DNA from: Chloroflexota bacterium
Lineage (GTDB): Bacteria > Chloroflexota > Anaerolineae > Ardenticatenales > JAADHH01
Assembly: GCA_013151955.1 (NCBI GenBank)
Contig: JAADHH010000101.1
Span: 1-43,796, forward strand
Length of the DNA: 43,796 bases
Direction: 5' to 3'
Position numbers and translations under genes: made by a program. This document shows positions 40,648-43,796 of this stretch, in pieces. The notes below the pieces were generated by a model that made no database searches, was not told the DNA's origin, and saw only the letters and a list, made by a program, of their open reading frames with translations. The stretch's first letter is position 1, and every line of letters starts with the position of its first letter.

Positions 40648-41709
40648 TCACTCCAAAACCGATTCATACACCCGGCGCGTTTGCTGCGCTGCGTCGGCCC
40701 ACCGAAAACGGCTCGCCTGTTTGATTGCGCTTTCTCCCAGATCGTGAAGACGGGCCCCATCTGAGAGCAATTCGGATAACGCCATGGCCAGTCCGGAATC
40801 ATCTTGCGGAGAGACGAGGAGGCCACCCTCCCCCACCAGTTCCGGCAGAGACGACGTGTGAAAGGCAACGACCGGCGTACCACAAGCCATCGCCTCTACC
40901 ACCGGCAGGCCAAACCCTTCGTAGCGCGAAGGAAAGACAAAAAGGGTGGCGGAGCGATAGAGTGCGGGCTTGTCTTCCTCGGAAACCCAGCCGGTGAAAC
41001 GCACAGAGCCTTCCACACCCAGCGAGTTTGCCAAACGGGGAAGCCCGGCACGCCGCGGCAACCGTCCGGCAATCACCAGCGACGGAGAGCGCGGGTGCCG
41101 TTCACGCAGACGGGCGAAGCTGCGCAACAAAAGCGGCACATTCTTTCGCGCATCAAATCCGCCCAGATAGAGGAGGTAGCGGTCTGGCAGGGCATAACGA
41201 TTTCGCACACGGCTTTCTTCTTCCCGTTCGCTCTCCGGATGGTACTGGCTGCCCACGCCCAAATAGACGACCGTGACTCGTTCTGGAGGCAGGCGCAAAT
41301 GGGTGATCAGATCACGCCGGGTGGCCTGCGAATCGGCGATCACGTGCGCTGCACGCCGCGTTGCCGCACAAACCAGCGCGGTGTAGGCGCGCGCGAGGGG
41401 CGAACGACGATATTCGGGCAGAAGGAGAGGAATAAGGTCATGCACGGTTACCACGACCGGCAAGCGGCTATACAAGGGAGGCGCCCAATAAGGCACGTGC
41501 AACAAAGCAGCGCCGCCGGCGTAAGCGCGATAGACCGCCTGCCCCTGCTCGAAGAAAAGCTTTCCCAGATGGTTGCCCTGCGCCCACGCGGGAGGGTGCA
41601 GGAGTGCCACATCCACAGCAGGCCGCAGGTGTGCCGTCAAATGATGGAGATACTGGCCGCTCCCGACATGTTCCTGGCCCCAGAAAAATGCGTTCAGGGC
41701 AACGCGCAT
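40648..41709 (-). CDS. glycosyltransferase family 4 (GT-B fold)
   Basis: 353 aa from ATG 41709, 4 bp after the galE stop; a start at 41769 would overlap galE by 56 bp. Such enzymes move a sugar from a nucleotide donor to a glycan, lipid or polyprenol carrier. The C-terminal donor half has LYLGGFDARKNVPLLLRSF and the retaining EX7E motif (PSRYEGFGLPVVEAMACGTPVV). The N-terminal half has the GSGQYLHHL acceptor-side segment. No membrane helix. Co-transcription with galE suggests UDP-galactose or UDP-glucose as donor, unproved. Confidence 0.9.
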   Translation of the reverse strand: MRVALNAFFWGQEHVGSGQYLHHLTAHLRPAVDVALLHPPAWAQGNHLGKLFFEQGQAVYRAYAGGAALLHVPYWAPPLYSRLPVVVTVHDLIPLLLPEYRRSPLARAYTALVCAATRRAAHVIADSQATRRDLITHLRLPPERVTVVYLGVGSQYHPESEREEESRVRNRYALPDRYLLYLGGFDARKNVPLLLRSFARLRERHPRSPSLVIAGRLPRRAGLPRLANSLGVEGSVRFTGWVSEEDKPALYRSATLFVFPSRYEGFGLPVVEAMACGTPVVAFHTSSLPELVGEGGLLVSPQDDSGLAMALSELLSDGARLHDLGESAIKQASRFRWADAAQQTRRVYESVLE

Positions 41710-41713
41710 CGGT

Positions 41714-42685
41714 TCAATAGCCGTTGGGGTGTTTTTGGTGCCAGCTCCACGCACTTTGAATAATGTCACGCAGATCGGGGATGCGGGGTCGCCATCCCAA
41801 TTCGCGCTGAATGGCTGCTGCGCTGGCTACCAGGATCGGAGGATCGCCCAATCGTCGCGGTGCCTCATGGGCCGGTATCGGATGTCCCGTCACGTCGCGG
41901 GCCACGTGCAGCACCTGCCGCACACTGAAGCCCTGCCCGTTCCCCAAATTGTAGATGCGGCTGCCCTTGTCCAGTGCCTCCAAAGCTAGGATATGGGCCG
42001 AGGCCAAATCCAACACGTGGATATAGTCGCGAATGCACGTGCCGTCAGGCGTGGCGTAGTCTGTGCCATAGATTTCCAGGTGGTCACGCTGCCCCCGGGC
42101 AACTTGCAACACCAGCGGGATGAGATGCGCTTCCGGATCATGGTCTTCGCCCCGTTCGGGGGTAGCGCCCGAGGCGTTGAAATAGCGTAAGCTGGCGAAT
42201 CGCAGCCCGTGAACCTGGTCGAACCAACGTAACATCTGCTCCACGGCCAACTTCGTCTCGCCATAGGGGTTGACCGGTGCCAACCGATCCCCTTCGTGGA
42301 TGGGAATTTTCTCCGGATTGCCATAGACAGCGGCCGTCGAGGAGAGGACAAAGCGTTTCACGCCGGCAGCCAAGGTCGCCTCCAACAAATTCAGGCTGCC
42401 CACCACGTTATTCCGAAAATAGCGTTCCGGCGTTTGCATGGACTGGCCCACCAGGCTGAGTGCTGCGAAGTGCATGACCGCGTCTATGTCGTGCGTTTTG
42501 AAAAGTTGGCGTAGTTTACGTGGTTGGGAGAGGTCGCCCGCAACAAATTGTGCTTCTTCGGGTACCGCAAGACGATGCCCCTGACGAAGGTTATCGTAGA
42601 CCGTAACGCGATAACCTGCACGGAGGAGTTCTGCCGCGGTAATGCTTCCAATGTATCCGGCGCCACCGGTAACGAGAACGTGCAT
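41714..42685 (-). CDS. galE: UDP-glucose 4-epimerase
   Basis: 323 aa, start ATG 42685. It interconverts UDP-glucose and UDP-galactose with tightly bound NAD. Rossmann motif TGGAGYIG at 6-13; catalytic Ser/Thr in SSTAAVYG; YxxxK pair Y141 and K145 in NPYGETK; GalE substrate segments RYFNASGA and [11 protein letters not shown]. No strong ribosome site before the start. It feeds donor sugar to the adjoining glycosyltransferase and diverges from the response regulator. Confidence 0.95.
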   Translation of the reverse strand: MHVLVTGGAGYIGSITAAELLRAGYRVTVYDNLRQGHRLAVPEEAQFVAGDLSQPRKLRQLFKTHDIDAVMHFAALSLVGQSMQTPERYFRNNVVGSLNLLEATLAAGVKRFVLSSTAAVYGNPEKIPIHEGDRLAPVNPYGETKLAVEQMLRWFDQVHGLRFASLRYFNASGATPERGEDHDPEAHLIPLVLQVARGQRDHLEIYGTDYATPDGTCIRDYIHVLDLASAHILALEALDKGSRIYNLGNGQGFSVRQVLHVARDVTGHPIPAHEAPRRLGDPPILVASAAAIQRELGWRPRIPDLRDIIQSAWSWHQKHPNGY

Positions 42686-42793
42686 ATTCTGTACGGCGTA
42701 CCACGTAATCCACGGGCCACAACTCCCTGTAAGTTCCTATGAATTGCGCAGTACGGATTGCGTTTCGCTTGTCGCCTGACTGCCACACGCTGT

Positions 42794-42822
42794 AGTATAC
42801 CTGGTTTCCCCCCGATTGTCGA
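42794..42822 (-). promoter_or_regulatory. promoter of galE-glycosyltransferase
   Basis: TCGACA (42817-42822), 17-nt spacer, TATACT (42794-42799) on the minus strand. Confidence 0.65.
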
Positions 42823-42829
42823 ATCGGGG
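42810..42829. promoter_or_regulatory. palindromic operator candidate between galE and response regulator
   Basis: CCCCGATT GTCG AATCGGGG, perfect 8-bp arms. It covers the galE -35 box and ends directly before a TTGACA facing the response regulator, so one bound protein could control both genes. Confidence 0.55.
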
Positions 42830-42860
42830 TTGACAAATGTCCCCCAAAAAACAGTACACT
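42830..42860 (+). promoter_or_regulatory. weak promoter candidate of response regulator
   Basis: TTGACA (42830-42835) and TACACT (42855-42860) with a 19-nt spacer. A second TTGACA (42860-42865) with TATGAT (42890-42895) has a 24-nt spacer, too long. Confidence 0.35.
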
Positions 42861-42934
42861 TGACACCTGATTCTGAGGTCGAAGCATGGTATGATTGTAA
42901 GAGATTACGGAATCATTCCTTTGGAGGATTGCCG

Positions 42935-43615
42935 GTGTCCCAACTCAGCTTGTTGCTTGTGGATGACCATGAGGTAGTACGTGAAGGGTTGCGATTCTTG
43001 TTGCAGCGACATCCCCAGTTTTCCGTTGTCGCAGAAGCGGCCACGGTACAGGAGGCCGTCGAAGCAGCAAAACAGTTTCATCCCAACGTGGCCGTGCTCG
43101 ACATTCGTCTCCCCGGCCGGAGCGGCATCGAAGCGTGCCGCGAAATCAAGGGGATTCTGCCCAATTGTCGTGTGGTGATGCTGACCTCTTATGCCGACGA
43201 AGACCTGCTCATGGAGGCTATCTCTGCCGGTGCATCCGGGTACATCCTCAAGCAAATCGGCAGCGATGCGCTGGTGCAGGCCCTCGAGGCCGTGGGCCGC
43301 GGAGAATCTTTGCTGGACCCTTCGCTGGTCCCGGTCGTATTCAGGAAGCTCCGTGAGGTCGCACAAAAAGGTCACGACGCAGCCTTCGCCGGCCTGACCG
43401 AGCAAGAGTTGCACATTCTGCTCTTCCTCTGCGAAGGGATGACCAACCGGGCCATTGCCCAATCGCTATCTCTTAGCGAGAAGACGGTGCGCAATTACGT
43501 CAGCAGTATACTCAGCAAGCTACATCTGGCCAACCGGGCGGAGGCCGCGGCCTATGCCGAACGCCACCACCTGCGAGCATGGATTGAGCGGGAAGCGATG
43601 GGCAATGGTCAATGA
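42935..43615 (+). CDS. NarL/FixJ-type response regulator (LuxR HTH)
   Basis: 226 aa from GTG 42935, which follows TGGAGG by 7 nt. Longer in-frame starts read through the promoter region. Receiver domain ~1-120 with the acidic pair in VDDHE, phospho-acceptor D56 in [10 protein letters not shown] and K106 in YILKQIG. C-terminal LuxR helix-turn-helix ~155-215 ([43 protein letters not shown]). No sensor kinase is in the window. The shared palindrome suggests it, or another factor, may control galE. Confidence 0.93.
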   Translation: MSQLSLLLVDDHEVVREGLRFLLQRHPQFSVVAEAATVQEAVEAAKQFHPNVAVLDIRLPGRSGIEACREIKGILPNCRVVMLTSYADEDLLMEAISAGASGYILKQIGSDALVQALEAVGRGESLLDPSLVPVVFRKLREVAQKGHDAAFAGLTEQELHILLFLCEGMTNRAIAQSLSLSEKTVRNYVSSILSKLHLANRAEAAAYAERHHLRAWIEREAMGNGQ

Positions 43616-43680
43616 TCAATTGGCAACGATCAATTGTCAACGCAATATGCAACACGCAACACGCATTACGTAACCGGAAA
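43616..43680. repeat. degenerate repeat words at end of response regulator
   Basis: TCAATTGGCAACGATCAATTGTCAACG followed by GCAACACGCAACACGCATTACG, the same word families as at 24100-24150 and 25380-25485. The last codons of the response regulator (MGNGQ) also run into it. Confidence 0.6.
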
Positions 43681-43768
43681 CCAGAAACTCAAAACTTCAA
43701 AGCAGTGCCCATGAACGCACGGCGCGCACCACGAAGGACGAAAATCGTATAGGGACCCCCACCCCTAG

Positions 43769-43793
43769 CCCCTCCCCCTCGCAGGGGGAGGGG
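43769..43793. repeat. G/C-rich perfect hairpin repeat
   Basis: CCCCTCCCCCT (43769-43779), CGC, AGGGGGAGGGG (43783-43793), preceded by CCCCACCCCTAG. Intergenic elements of this sort recur in many genomes. It is cut by the window end. Confidence 0.6.
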
Positions 43794-43796
43794 AAC

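Noticed and set aside
42860-42895. TTGACA and TATGAT as response regulator promoter
   Set aside because: The spacer is 24 nt, far from the 16-18 nt optimum.

Overview
The window looks like a bacterial chromosome segment of roughly 55-60% GC, most consistent with a Chloroflexota (Anaerolineae/Caldilineae-like) genome. That placement is inference. It rests on the long Thr/Pro linker of a secreted enzyme, substrate-binding and adaptor lipoproteins with repetitive linkers, a LysM plus beta-propeller secreted protein, a Uma2 gene, an RND pump with no outer-membrane factor beside it, and many short degenerate repeats in the spacers. No rRNA, integrase, transposase, phage gene or CRISPR array is visible.

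Layout. (1) 129-2978: a well-formed promoter, a leader with a 12-bp hairpin, and two tandem class III (CaiB/BaiF) CoA-transferase paralogs; the second lacks the catalytic Asp. (2) 3202-4572: a tetrapyrrole-methylase/MazG fusion. (3) 4681-14000: a lipid-synthesis block. DegV (fatty-acid binding), PlsX, FabF and a very large GH13-like protein run leftward; a second FabF and a FabH run rightward. The two arms diverge from a 219-bp spacer with a notable folded element. (4) 14138-17893: tRNA-Val with its own promoter and terminator, a secreted DUF5060/GH-A-like/DNRLRE/dockerin glycoside hydrolase, and a CAX cation exchanger. (5) 17961-19736: a LysM/TolB-propeller protein and a type II toxin-antitoxin pair whose toxin is frameshifted. 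(6) 19788-26174: a TetR-MFS-MFP-RND drug-efflux operon with a clear promoter and a likely TetR operator. (7) 26261-35300: a membrane formate dehydrogenase cluster. It holds a Tat-exported selenocysteine catalytic subunit (in-frame TGA at 34325-34327, SECIS-like hairpin directly after it), an Fe-S subunit, two cytochrome b paralogs separated by a terminator and a Uma2 gene, the FdhE and FdhD maturation proteins, and a SEC-C membrane protein. (8) 35370-40434: a carbohydrate ABC importer (binding protein, ATPase, two permeases) with a promoter about 500 nt upstream of its first gene. (9) 40648-43615: a GT4 glycosyltransferase and GalE, diverging from a NarL/LuxR response regulator across a palindrome that overlaps the galE promoter.

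The most unusual signals are in the DNA between and at the ends of genes. Three copies of a 33-bp palindrome (15-3-15) lie in spacers. Two unrelated genes, tetR and fdhE, end in the same repeat-encoded tail in the same frame. A third gene (MFS) ends inside a palindromic repeat. A 72-nt nested fold separates the two lipid-synthesis arms, and the start of the formate dehydrogenase transcript has mutually exclusive hairpins. No wholly new enzyme system could be proved from sequence alone. The best leads are the inactive-subunit CoA-transferase pair, the 1172-aa GH13-like protein and the repeat-encoded protein tails.
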